Source of the DNA: an uncultured Oceanobacillus sp.
Lineage (GTDB): Bacteria > Bacillota > Bacilli > Bacillales > Amphibacillaceae
Assembly: GCA_938004015.1 (NCBI GenBank)
Contig: CALKWU010000215.1
Coordinates: 1-64,000, forward strand
Reading direction: 5' to 3'
Length of the DNA stretch: 64,000 nucleotides
This document shows, piece by piece, positions 35,918 through 44,802 of this stretch. Below the pieces are notes generated by a model, which had not been told where the DNA came from, did not search any database, and saw only the letters and a program-made list of their open reading frames with translations. Every line of letters begins with the position of its first letter. Position 1 is the first letter of the stretch. The translations under genes were made by a program, and so were the position numbers.

Positions 35918-37282
35918 TTGGAAAATTTGAAAGAGCATTTTCGGATTGATTTTAAAGATAATCGTATGGTAGCGGAGCTTGACTGTATCAAAAAAGTGGA
36001 TGTGGATTTCCAGACAAATTTGAGTGAATGGAAAGAATTTTTAGCTTTCCATAAAGTGAATTTTGGGATAAAATACGATGTGATATCCAAACTTGCGGAA
36101 AACCTTCATGATATGGATTTCCCTATCATTATCGCAGAAGGATTACCGCCTCAAAATGGTGATGATGGAAAAATCGAATATCTCATCGATAAGGATATGG
36201 AAATGAAAAGGGACGAAAACTGGGATTTTCGTAACGTCATGAAAATCCCATCTGTCACGAAAGGGCAACCATTGGCGAAAAAGATTGACCCGACGCCCGG
36301 CAAGGATGGAAAAAATGTAATGGGCCAGATTGCGAAAGCGATTCCAGGTAAACCCGCAATGGTCAGGCCGGGAAGAAACGTCGCTTTTGACGAATCGAGC
36401 CAAACTTATTATGCTGAAGAAAATGGTCAATTCAGCATCTCCGGAAGAAAAATTCAAGTATTGCCTGAGTACCACGTTAATGAAACCTTATCATTGAAAA
36501 CAGGTAACATTGACTTTGTCGGAACGATCGTTATTCGTGGCGATGTTCCTTCCGGCTTTAAAGTGAGTGCAGAAGGTGATATCAAAATTTTCGGCATGGT
36601 CGAGGCGGCGACGATATCAGCGAAAGGATCCATATACATATCGGAGGGGATTGCCGGACAAGAAAAAGGTACCATCATCGCCGGGGATAACCTACACATT
36701 GGCTACATCAACCAAGCGAATGTTTCCGTCGGCAATGACCTTTATGTGGAAAATTCGATTCTTCATAGTGAATGTGTCGTGAAGGGACATGTCTTTTCCA
36801 AACACGGGAACATCATCGGCGGAAGCTTATCGGCAGGAAAATCGATTGAAGCGAAAGATATCGGAAGCCGATTGGATACGAAAACCGAAATCGTATTAGG
36901 AGTGAACCGGACGATACTTGAAAAAGAGACGGCGTTAGTCAAGAAGAAAGAGGAACTTACGGAAATGAAAAGCAAACTGGAATTGCTCGGGCAAAAACTC
37001 CTTACGCAAGACCAGGCGAATCCGAAAGTGAAGACTTCTTTGTTGAGGCAAAAGCATTCATTGCATGTCGTAACAGAACAATTGAAAGAAATTGACGATG
37101 AATTGGCGGATTTGACTAGTGAGATGGGTGATTTAAGCGAGGCAAAATTAATTGTGAAAAACTATATTTATCAAAATGTCATCGTCAGTTTCGGTAAATA
37201 CAAACGGATCATGAAAAGCAATTTCCGTGACGTGGAAATCCGTTTGGTCGATAATGAAATTACTGTACAGCAACGATACTGA
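35918..37282 (+). CDS. FapA family protein (DUF342)
   Basis: 454 residues from TTG 35918, with GGGGGAT (35906-35911) as SD; TTG 35900 is an alternative. An N-terminal domain (about 1-150, including DPTPGKDGKNVMGQ) leads into a right-handed beta-helix-like repeat (about 150-330: NIDFVGTIVIRGDVPSGFKV, GMVEAATISAKGSIYISEGI, NIIGGSLSAGKSIEAKDIGS) and a C-terminal coiled coil (about 330-410). DUF342 proteins are linked to flagellation in Vibrio (FapA). B. subtilis has no copy here between sigD and swrB, but several other Bacillaceae do. Function here is inferred from position. Confidence 0.88.
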   Translation: MENLKEHFRIDFKDNRMVAELDCIKKVDVDFQTNLSEWKEFLAFHKVNFGIKYDVISKLAENLHDMDFPIIIAEGLPPQNGDDGKIEYLIDKDMEMKRDENWDFRNVMKIPSVTKGQPLAKKIDPTPGKDGKNVMGQIAKAIPGKPAMVRPGRNVAFDESSQTYYAEENGQFSISGRKIQVLPEYHVNETLSLKTGNIDFVGTIVIRGDVPSGFKVSAEGDIKIFGMVEAATISAKGSIYISEGIAGQEKGTIIAGDNLHIGYINQANVSVGNDLYVENSILHSECVVKGHVFSKHGNIIGGSLSAGKSIEAKDIGSRLDTKTEIVLGVNRTILEKETALVKKKEELTEMKSKLELLGQKLLTQDQANPKVKTSLLRQKHSLHVVTEQLKEIDDELADLTSEMGDLSEAKLIVKNYIYQNVIVSFGKYKRIMKSNFRDVEIRLVDNEITVQQRY

Positions 37283-37332
37283 TCTGTATATTCCGATACA
37301 TAATCCTAACATGGAAAGGATTGGTGGATGGA

Positions 37333-37629
37333 ATGGGGATGAAAGCGGTCGAAATGCAAGTCGCATTGCCCCGGACACAAGATGCGGGGAAAATGCAGGA
37401 TCAAATGCAACGACAGGGTGAAACATTACAGGGGATGCTCGCCCAATCCGAACTGGAAGCGGAAAAATTAAAACGTACCCAAGTCCAGCATATGGTTGAA
37501 ACGAATCGTACAAAAAAGAAAGAAGAATCCGAACAAGAACGTAGAGAAAATAAGAAACAGAAAGCTAAAAAGAAAACAAGGAAAGATTACCACCCATATC
37601 TCGGTAGACGCATCGATTTCAATGGTTAA
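37333..37629 (+). CDS. Small charged protein of the flagellar operon, function unknown
   Basis: 98 residues from ATG 37333 (GTG 37324 and TTG 37321 also possible). I do not recognise a characterised family. The N-terminal half is Met/Gln-rich and helical (MQDQMQRQGETLQGMLAQSE); the next 40 residues are a highly charged K/E/R coil. The C-terminus reads KDYHPYLGRRIDFNG. Similar small proteins ending in an HPYLGxxID motif recur beside swrB-like genes in related operons, as far as I recall. It lies 12 bases before swrB. Confidence 0.75.
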   Translation: MGMKAVEMQVALPRTQDAGKMQDQMQRQGETLQGMLAQSELEAEKLKRTQVQHMVETNRTKKKEESEQERRENKKQKAKKKTRKDYHPYLGRRIDFNG

Positions 37630-37641
37630 AGGAGCGGTGAT

Positions 37642-38124
37642 ATGACATCGTTATTGCTCATCATCAGCTTTTTATTGCATCTTATCGCATTCGCCGCCAT
37701 CTTCCAGTTACTGAAAAAAGTGCAAAGGTTTGAAAACAGGGCGAATCCGGAAGAATTTCAAGCAGTAATGGAACATGCATTGGAAGAAATCAAAGAAGAA
37801 AATGATCGTTTGCAACGGATGATTCCAGTATACAAAGGCAATGATGTAAAAGCTGAACAAACAAAAGATAGCCAAACTACAACCAATCAGGTAACAGACG
37901 AACCACAAACGCCGATTTCCCCCATTCAGACAAAAAAAGATGAACATCCTCAGACCGGAATCGAACGTTTGTTGAATGATGAACAAGAGGATAAAGTGGA
38001 AGCGTCTCTCGAATCAAGGGTTTTACAATTGCATTCCCAAGGCGTCCCGGTTGAAGAAATTGCAAAGACACTCGATTGTGGAAAAACGGAGGCCGAACTC
38101 ATCATTAAATTTTATGAGAAATGA
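37642..38124 (+). CDS. swrB: Swarming protein SwrB
   Basis: 160-residue single-pass membrane protein: N-terminal helix TSLLLIISFLLHLIAFAAIFQLL (about residues 2-24, key part LLLIISFLLHLIAFAAIF), a variable acidic linker, and a C-terminal helix-turn-helix-like segment VLQLHSQGVPVEEIAKTLDCGKTEAELIIKF. The last part matches B. subtilis SwrB, which promotes basal-body maturation by activating FliPQR/FlhBA. It is the last gene of the operon. No terminator separates it from the rpsB promoter. Confidence 0.9.
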   Translation: MTSLLLIISFLLHLIAFAAIFQLLKKVQRFENRANPEEFQAVMEHALEEIKEENDRLQRMIPVYKGNDVKAEQTKDSQTTTNQVTDEPQTPISPIQTKKDEHPQTGIERLLNDEQEDKVEASLESRVLQLHSQGVPVEEIAKTLDCGKTEAELIIKFYEK

Positions 38125-38131
38125 AAAAGGC

Positions 38132-38160
38132 TTGCTTCCATGGTGCAGTTGTGATATATT
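38132..38160 (+). promoter_or_regulatory. Sigma-A-type promoter for rpsB-tsf
   Basis: TTGCTT (38132-38137), 17 bases, TATATT (38155-38160). It begins 8 bases after the swrB stop and precedes a leader of about 130 bases. Confidence 0.65.
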
Positions 38161-38177
38161 ATTTCTGGTATAAAGCT

Positions 38178-38254
38178 CTTGTCACTCGTAGACAAGGACA
38201 ACACACGTTTGGGGAATCGCTTATACGGTGCCAAATGCCATGGTCTATAAGCGA
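38178..38254 (+). promoter_or_regulatory. Structured rpsB leader
   Basis: Two hairpins lie between promoter and gene: CTTGTC/GACAAG (38178-38183 with 38191-38196, 7-base loop) and TCGCTTATA/TATAAGCGA (38217-38225 with 38246-38254, perfect 9 bp with an inner CCA/TGG pairing). Autogenous control by S2 is known in other bacteria; for this leader it is inference. Confidence 0.5.
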
Positions 38255-38295
38255 AGATGAACCGGGCGGAGGAAAAAACCAAGGAGGAGTTTAAT

Positions 38296-39105
38296 ATGGC
38301 AAACATTTCTATGAAGCAATTGTTGGAAGCTGGTGTACATTTCGGTCACCAGACACGCCGTTGGAATCCGAAAATGAAAAAATACATTTTCACCGAAAGA
38401 AACGGCATCTACATCATCGATTTGCAAAAAACGGTAAAAAAGATCGATGAAGCATATAACTATGTAAGAGAGTTGGCGGCTAACGGAGGTACCGTACTCT
38501 TTGTCGGTACGAAAAAGCAAGCACAAGATTCCGTCAGGGAAGAAGCGACACGTTCTGGCATGTTTTACGTAAACGAACGTTGGTTAGGCGGTACGCTCAC
38601 CAACTTCCAAACGATCCGCAAACGAATCGAACGATTGAAAGAAATCGAGAAAATGGAAGAAGACGGCATTTTTGAAGTGCTTCCTAAGAAAGAAGTAGGG
38701 ATTCTTTTAAAAGAAAAAGAACGCTTGGAAAAATTCCTCGGTGGAATTAAAGAAATGAAAAAGCTCCCTGATGCTGTTTTTGTCATCGACCCGCGTAAAG
38801 AGCGCATTGCGATTGCAGAGGCGCGCAAATTGAACATTCCGATCATCGGTATTGTCGATACAAACTGTGATCCGGATGAAATTGACTATGTGATCCCTGC
38901 AAACGATGATGCCATTCGTGCAGTAAGATTGTTGACTTCAAAAATCGCTGATGCTATTTTGGAAGGAAAACAAGGGGAAGAAACTGCTGAAGTGGAAGCT
39001 CCGACAGCAGAAAAATCGGTAGAAGAAAAAACTGAAGAAGCAGAAGCTGAAACCGAGACAAAAACGGAAGCTGAAACTGAAACAGAAGCCTCAACTCAAG
39101 AATAA
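38296..39105 (+). CDS. rpsB: 30S ribosomal protein S2
   Basis: 269 residues from ATG 38296 behind AAGGAGGAG. The S2 core is clear: [67 protein letters not shown] and [22 protein letters not shown]. About 45 residues of acidic, repeated E/T/A sequence (from about 225) extend the C-terminus beyond the 246 residues of B. subtilis S2. First gene of the rpsB-tsf unit. Confidence 0.97.
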   Translation: MANISMKQLLEAGVHFGHQTRRWNPKMKKYIFTERNGIYIIDLQKTVKKIDEAYNYVRELAANGGTVLFVGTKKQAQDSVREEATRSGMFYVNERWLGGTLTNFQTIRKRIERLKEIEKMEEDGIFEVLPKKEVGILLKEKERLEKFLGGIKEMKKLPDAVFVIDPRKERIAIAEARKLNIPIIGIVDTNCDPDEIDYVIPANDDAIRAVRLLTSKIADAILEGKQGEETAEVEAPTAEKSVEEKTEEAEAETETKTEAETETEASTQE

Positions 39106-39122
39106 TTTTGTAAATGGTAGGG

Positions 39123-39160
39123 GGTGATAAGAGGATGATTGCCTTTTATCACCTCTTTTT
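39123..39160 (+). terminator. Terminator/attenuator between rpsB and tsf
   Basis: GGTGATAA (39123-39130) pairs with TTATCACC (39146-39153), followed by TCTTTTT. It could adjust the S2 to EF-Ts ratio by partial termination, as this pair is usually co-transcribed. Confidence 0.75.
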
Positions 39161-39201
39161 AAGAAGGTAACAGCTTGTCAATATTAAAGGAGGAAAAACA
39201 A

Positions 39202-40895
<1,694 letters not shown>

Positions 40896-40898
40896 ACG

Positions 40899-41456
40899 AT
40901 GCCAAACAATGTGTTGAACGAAATGAAAGAAAAAATGGAAAATGCCATCCAAGCCTTTTCGCGAAACTTAGCCACTGTAAGGGCAGGACGAGCAAATCCG
41001 AGTCTATTGGACAATGTATTCGTCGATTATTACGGCACATCGACACCATTGAACCAACTTGCTACAGTAGGAGCTCCGGAAGCCCGCTTGCTTGTCATCA
41101 CGCCATATGATAAAACGGCGCTTGGTGATATTGAAAAGGCAATCCAAAAAGCGGACTTGGGACTTTCTCCATCAAACGACGGGAATGTGATCCGGATCAG
41201 TATTCCGCCGCTTACTGAAGAGCGTCGGAAAGAATTGGTTCGAGTCGTCGGTAAGTTTGCCGAAGAATCCCGTGTGCAAGTACGGAACATCCGTAGGGAA
41301 GCAAACGACCAATTGAAAGAGATGGAGAAAAATTCTGAATTGACCGAAGACGAACTGAGGAAATATCAAGATGATGTGCAGAAAGAAACCGATGCTTTCA
41401 TCGGAAAAATCGATGATATGGTGAAGAACAAAGAACAAGAAATTATGGAAGTATAA
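40899..41456 (+). CDS. frr: Ribosome recycling factor
   Basis: Splits post-termination ribosomes with EF-G. It is 185 residues, the standard size. [26 protein letters not shown] (key part [15 protein letters not shown]), [32 protein letters not shown] and [12 protein letters not shown] are diagnostic. Ends in a GC-rich terminator at 41512-41535. Confidence 0.98.
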   Translation: MPNNVLNEMKEKMENAIQAFSRNLATVRAGRANPSLLDNVFVDYYGTSTPLNQLATVGAPEARLLVITPYDKTALGDIEKAIQKADLGLSPSNDGNVIRISIPPLTEERRKELVRVVGKFAEESRVQVRNIRREANDQLKEMEKNSELTEDELRKYQDDVQKETDAFIGKIDDMVKNKEQEIMEV

Positions 41457-41511
41457 AATATCCAGTTCGAGCTTTCTAAATGATGTGAAAACATGTAAAA
41501 TGAAACTAGTG

Positions 41512-41535
41512 GCCCTCTTATCAAAGGGGGCTTTT
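41512..41535 (+). terminator. Terminator after frr
   Basis: GCCCTCTT (41512-41519) pairs with AAGGGGGC (41524-41531), one G-U pair, loop ATCA, then TTTT. The T-run runs straight into the -35 box of the uppS promoter. Confidence 0.8.
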
Positions 41536-41562
41536 GTATTCTTAGCGGATAATCGTTATAAT
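41534..41562 (+). promoter_or_regulatory. Sigma-A promoter for uppS-cdsA
   Basis: TTGTAT (41534-41539), 17 bases, then consensus TATAAT (41557-41562). The predicted leader to uppS is about 130 bases. Confidence 0.7.
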
Positions 41563-41700
41563 ATAAATGATTTTATCGACGATTTGATTCAGTTGGAAGT
41601 TCATGGGAAAACTGTTATTGCATATATATGGATTAATCGCATGATGACCAATATGATTTTCCTATACCACCTAAGTTACCAAAAATTCGGAGGACATGAC

Positions 41701-42459
41701 ATGTCTATGAAATTACCTTTTGTTAAAAATGAGCGCCAAGATATCCCAACCATCAATTTTGAAAATGTCCCGAACCATGTCGCCATCATTATGGACGGTA
41801 ATGGCCGTTGGGCAGAGAAACGAGGTTTACCACGGGTGGCCGGTCATAAAGAAGGCGTCAAAGCTGTAATGAAAGTTGTTCGGGCTGCCCATAAGGCGAA
41901 AGTGAAGGTGCTGACACTTTATGCTTTTTCCACGGAAAATTGGAATCGTCCCAAGACGGAAATCGATTTTCTGATGAAACTCCCGAAAGAGTTTCTTCAT
42001 GTTTACTTGCCTGAATTGATGGAAAACAATGTTCGGGTTGAAACGATCGGGAATATCGACGCGCTTCCAATACATACAAAAAAGGCCGTCCAATATGCTA
42101 TCAACAAAACGAAAAAAAATGATGGGCTTCTTTTGAATTTTGCTTTGAATTATGGAAGCCGCTATGAAATCATGCACGCCATCAAGCAAATTATGGAAGA
42201 TGTCGATGGGGAAAAATTATCCCTCGATTCCTTGGATGAAGAAATTTTTTCAAAATATTTGTATACGAATGGATTATCCGATCCGGATTTGTTGATTCGG
42301 ACAAGCGGTGAAAAACGATTGAGCAACTTCCTTCTTTGGCAGCTTGCTTACAGTGAGTTTTGGTTTACCGATGTGTTGTGGCCGGATATGAACGAAGAGA
42401 TTTTTTATGAAGCAATCAAGGATTATCAAAAAAGGAAGCGGAGATACGGAGGTATATAA
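41701..42459 (+). CDS. uppS: Undecaprenyl diphosphate synthase (isoprenyl transferase)
   Basis: Makes the C55 lipid carrier for peptidoglycan and wall polymers. The frame is open further upstream, but ATG 41701 has CGGAGGACATGAC before it and gives 252 residues. Motifs: VAIIMDGNGRWAEKRGLPR with catalytic Asp32, GHKEGVKAV, LYAFSTENWNRP, LNYGSRYEI and DLLIRTSGEKRLSNFLLWQ. The next gene is cdsA, 15 bases away. Confidence 0.97.
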   Translation: MSMKLPFVKNERQDIPTINFENVPNHVAIIMDGNGRWAEKRGLPRVAGHKEGVKAVMKVVRAAHKAKVKVLTLYAFSTENWNRPKTEIDFLMKLPKEFLHVYLPELMENNVRVETIGNIDALPIHTKKAVQYAINKTKKNDGLLLNFALNYGSRYEIMHAIKQIMEDVDGEKLSLDSLDEEIFSKYLYTNGLSDPDLLIRTSGEKRLSNFLLWQLAYSEFWFTDVLWPDMNEEIFYEAIKDYQKRKRRYGGI

Positions 42460-42474
42460 GGTGATGAAAGGTAT

Positions 42475-43266
42475 ATGAAGCAACGGATTATTACAGCGAT
42501 TTTGGCATTGGCGGTATTTATCCCCTTTGTCGTCATCGGGGGATTGCCTTTTACTTTATTCATTTATTTGATAGCGACAATCGGATTGATGGAATTGCTC
42601 AAAATGAGGCATATACCTCTCATTTCCGTACCCGGTATCATCGGCATCATCGGTTTATGGTTGTTGTTGTTGCCGGACAAATCCGAATTTTTTCCATTTG
42701 GTCCGATCGTTTTAGCAGATTTCTATACAGTGCTCATTTTATTTTTACTCGCATATACGGTGCTTGTCCGTAACAAATTCACATTTGATGAAGCGGGATT
42801 TGTCATACTAACAACTTTATATGTCGGTATCGGCTTTTATTTCCTGATTGAGACAAGACTTGGTATCAACGGATTCAGCAATATCCTTTTTGCTTTTTTC
42901 ATCATTTGGGCGACGGACACAGGAGCTTATTTTATCGGGAAAACGTTCGGTAAGCGAAAGCTTTGGCCGGAAATCAGTCCGAAAAAAACAGTGGAAGGAG
43001 CTATCGGAGGCATTGCGACAGCTTGTCTAGTAGCCATTATCTTTCATCTTATCCAGCCATTTTCCCATACCTTGGCTGTCGTTGTAATAGTGACGGTGTT
43101 CGCATCGATTGTCGGTCAAATTGGAGATTTGGTGGAATCGGCATTCAAACGAAATTATGGAGTGAAAGATTCGGGTAGGCTGTTACCGGGACATGGCGGC
43201 ATACTCGATCGGTTCGATAGTATGCTGTTTGTGCTGCCGTTTTTACATTTAATCCAATTCATTTAA
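42475..43266 (+). CDS. cdsA: Phosphatidate cytidylyltransferase CdsA
   Basis: Membrane enzyme making CDP-diacylglycerol for phospholipid synthesis. It is 263 residues with about eight hydrophobic segments. The CDS signature is at the C-terminus: KRNYGVKDSGRLLPGHGGIL followed by DRFDSM. GATTDTGAYFIGK-type active-site sequence is visible as WATDTGAYFIGKTFGKRKLW. In B. subtilis dxr would follow; here rseP follows after about 100 bases. Confidence 0.97.
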   Translation: MKQRIITAILALAVFIPFVVIGGLPFTLFIYLIATIGLMELLKMRHIPLISVPGIIGIIGLWLLLLPDKSEFFPFGPIVLADFYTVLILFLLAYTVLVRNKFTFDEAGFVILTTLYVGIGFYFLIETRLGINGFSNILFAFFIIWATDTGAYFIGKTFGKRKLWPEISPKKTVEGAIGGIATACLVAIIFHLIQPFSHTLAVVVIVTVFASIVGQIGDLVESAFKRNYGVKDSGRLLPGHGGILDRFDSMLFVLPFLHLIQFI

Positions 43267-43287
43267 TCGTTTTCGGAATAACAAAGT

Positions 43288-43316
43288 TTGTCATGCCGTT
43301 TAAAAATCTATACAAT
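43288..43316 (+). promoter_or_regulatory. Sigma-A promoter for rseP
   Basis: TTGTCA (43288-43293), 17 bases, TACAAT (43311-43316), lying in the short cdsA-rseP gap where dxr is missing. It would make rseP independent of the uppS promoter. Confidence 0.65.
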
Positions 43317-43368
43317 TGAAAGCAGAGCTTTGGAAGATCAAGAATTCTGTTTGAGAGAGGTGGTTCAT

Positions 43369-44643
43369 ATGACCACAGTGATCGCATTTATTTTCATGTT
43401 CGGTCTCCTCGTGTCCATCCATGAATGGGGACATCTTATTTTTGCGAAACGAGCTGGAATGCTTGTCAGAGAGTTTGCTATTGGATTTGGTCCTAAAATG
43501 TTTTCTTTTACGAAAAACGAAACACTATATACGATTCGTCTCATACCGGCCGGAGGATATGTGCGTGTTGCAGGGGAAGATCCGGAAATCATCGAGTTGA
43601 AGCCTGGCCATATCATTGGGCTTGAATTCAATGAACAAAATAAAGTCGATAAAATCATTGTGAACAACAAAGCAAAACATCCGAATGCAAGAATCATCGA
43701 AGTGGAACGGGTCGATCTTGATCATGACTTGATTATTGAAGGCTATGAACCGGATGATGAGGAAACAAAGCATTCATTTGATGTGGATGAAAAAGCGTTT
43801 TTTATTATGGACGAACAAGAAACGCAAATCGCTCCATATGACCGCCAATTCGCATCGAAAACTCCAGGTCAGCGGGCGATGCAACTTTTTGCGGGTCCAT
43901 TGATGAATTTCGTCCTTGCTATCGTCATTTTTATCATTATAGGTCTCGTTCAAGGAACACCTGTGAATGAAGCGGAATTGGGACAAATTGCTGAAAATTC
44001 ACCAGCGGAAGAAGCTGGATTCCTAGCTGGGGACGAAGTGATACGGATTGAAGACACTCCGATTTCCACATGGGAAGAATTCACGACGATTGTCAGGGAG
44101 AATCCTTCCGAACCATTGGAAATGACCGTGCTGCGTGATGATCGGGAAGAACAATTAATCGTCACACCGAACGCAGTTGAATCCGTCAATGAAGTCGGAG
44201 AACCGATTACAATCGGACAAATCGGAGTTTATGCAGCCTATGAAAAGTCCATTTTAGGAACGCTCACCTATGGATTTGAACGGACTTACGATACGACTAA
44301 ACTGGTTTTGAACAATTTGCTTCTGTTGATCACCGGACAAGTTTCGATTGAATTGTTGTCCGGTCCGGTTGGAATTTACGATGCGACGGATCAAATCGTC
44401 CAAACCGGATTTTGGAACTTCCTTTTATGGACGGCGATGTTGAGTGTCAACTTGGGAGTCATCAACCTTGTGCCATTACCAGCACTTGATGGTGGCCGGT
44501 TATTATTCGTCGGAATTGAAGTATTACGCGGAAAACCGGTTCCTCCCGAAAAGGAAGGACTGTTTCACTTCATCGGATTTGCCTTCCTCATGTTGCTCAT
44601 GCTCGTCGTCACATGGAACGATATCCAACGATTGTTCCTATAA
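43369..44643 (+). CDS. rseP: Site-2 protease RseP (RasP)
   Basis: Intramembrane zinc metalloprotease that cleaves anti-sigma factors and other membrane proteins. It is 424 residues from ATG 43369 (GAGAGGTGG). The zinc motif HEWGH is at residues 18-22 in the first membrane helix, and the third ligand is in NLVPLPALDGGRL near the C-terminus. One PDZ domain (about 200-290) includes SPAEEAGFLAGDEVIRI. An acidic insertion of about 80 residues (about 85-160) lies between the first helix and the PDZ region. Confidence 0.97.
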   Translation: MTTVIAFIFMFGLLVSIHEWGHLIFAKRAGMLVREFAIGFGPKMFSFTKNETLYTIRLIPAGGYVRVAGEDPEIIELKPGHIIGLEFNEQNKVDKIIVNNKAKHPNARIIEVERVDLDHDLIIEGYEPDDEETKHSFDVDEKAFFIMDEQETQIAPYDRQFASKTPGQRAMQLFAGPLMNFVLAIVIFIIIGLVQGTPVNEAELGQIAENSPAEEAGFLAGDEVIRIEDTPISTWEEFTTIVRENPSEPLEMTVLRDDREEQLIVTPNAVESVNEVGEPITIGQIGVYAAYEKSILGTLTYGFERTYDTTKLVLNNLLLLITGQVSIELLSGPVGIYDATDQIVQTGFWNFLLWTAMLSVNLGVINLVPLPALDGGRLLFVGIEVLRGKPVPPEKEGLFHFIGFAFLMLLMLVVTWNDIQRLFL

Positions 44644-44723
44644 CATTCTTAAAGCGTGGCCTGACATAATAGGATTGGATTTCGAATTTTGAGGGAACGG
44701 AATGAATGCTAAGAAAAAGTACC

Positions 44724-44770
44724 AAATTAAAAACCCTTGTCTTATAATAAAGAACAAGGGTTTTTAATTT
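44724..44770 (+). terminator. Perfect 17-bp bidirectional terminator between rseP and polC
   Basis: AAATTAAAAACCCTTGT (44724-44740) is the exact reverse complement of ACAAGGGTTTTTAATTT (44754-44770), with a 13-base loop. The A-run and T-run flank a CCCTTGT/ACAAGGG core, so it can terminate on both strands. It lies where proS would be in B. subtilis. Confidence 0.85.
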
Positions 44771-44802
44771 CATGAACAACCTTTTACAAAGGGGAGGATT
44801 CC

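Noticed and set aside
44741..44753. TATAAT in the loop of the rseP-polC inverted repeat as the polC promoter
   Set aside because: No -35 hexamer lies at 16-18 bases and the site is inside a terminator loop.
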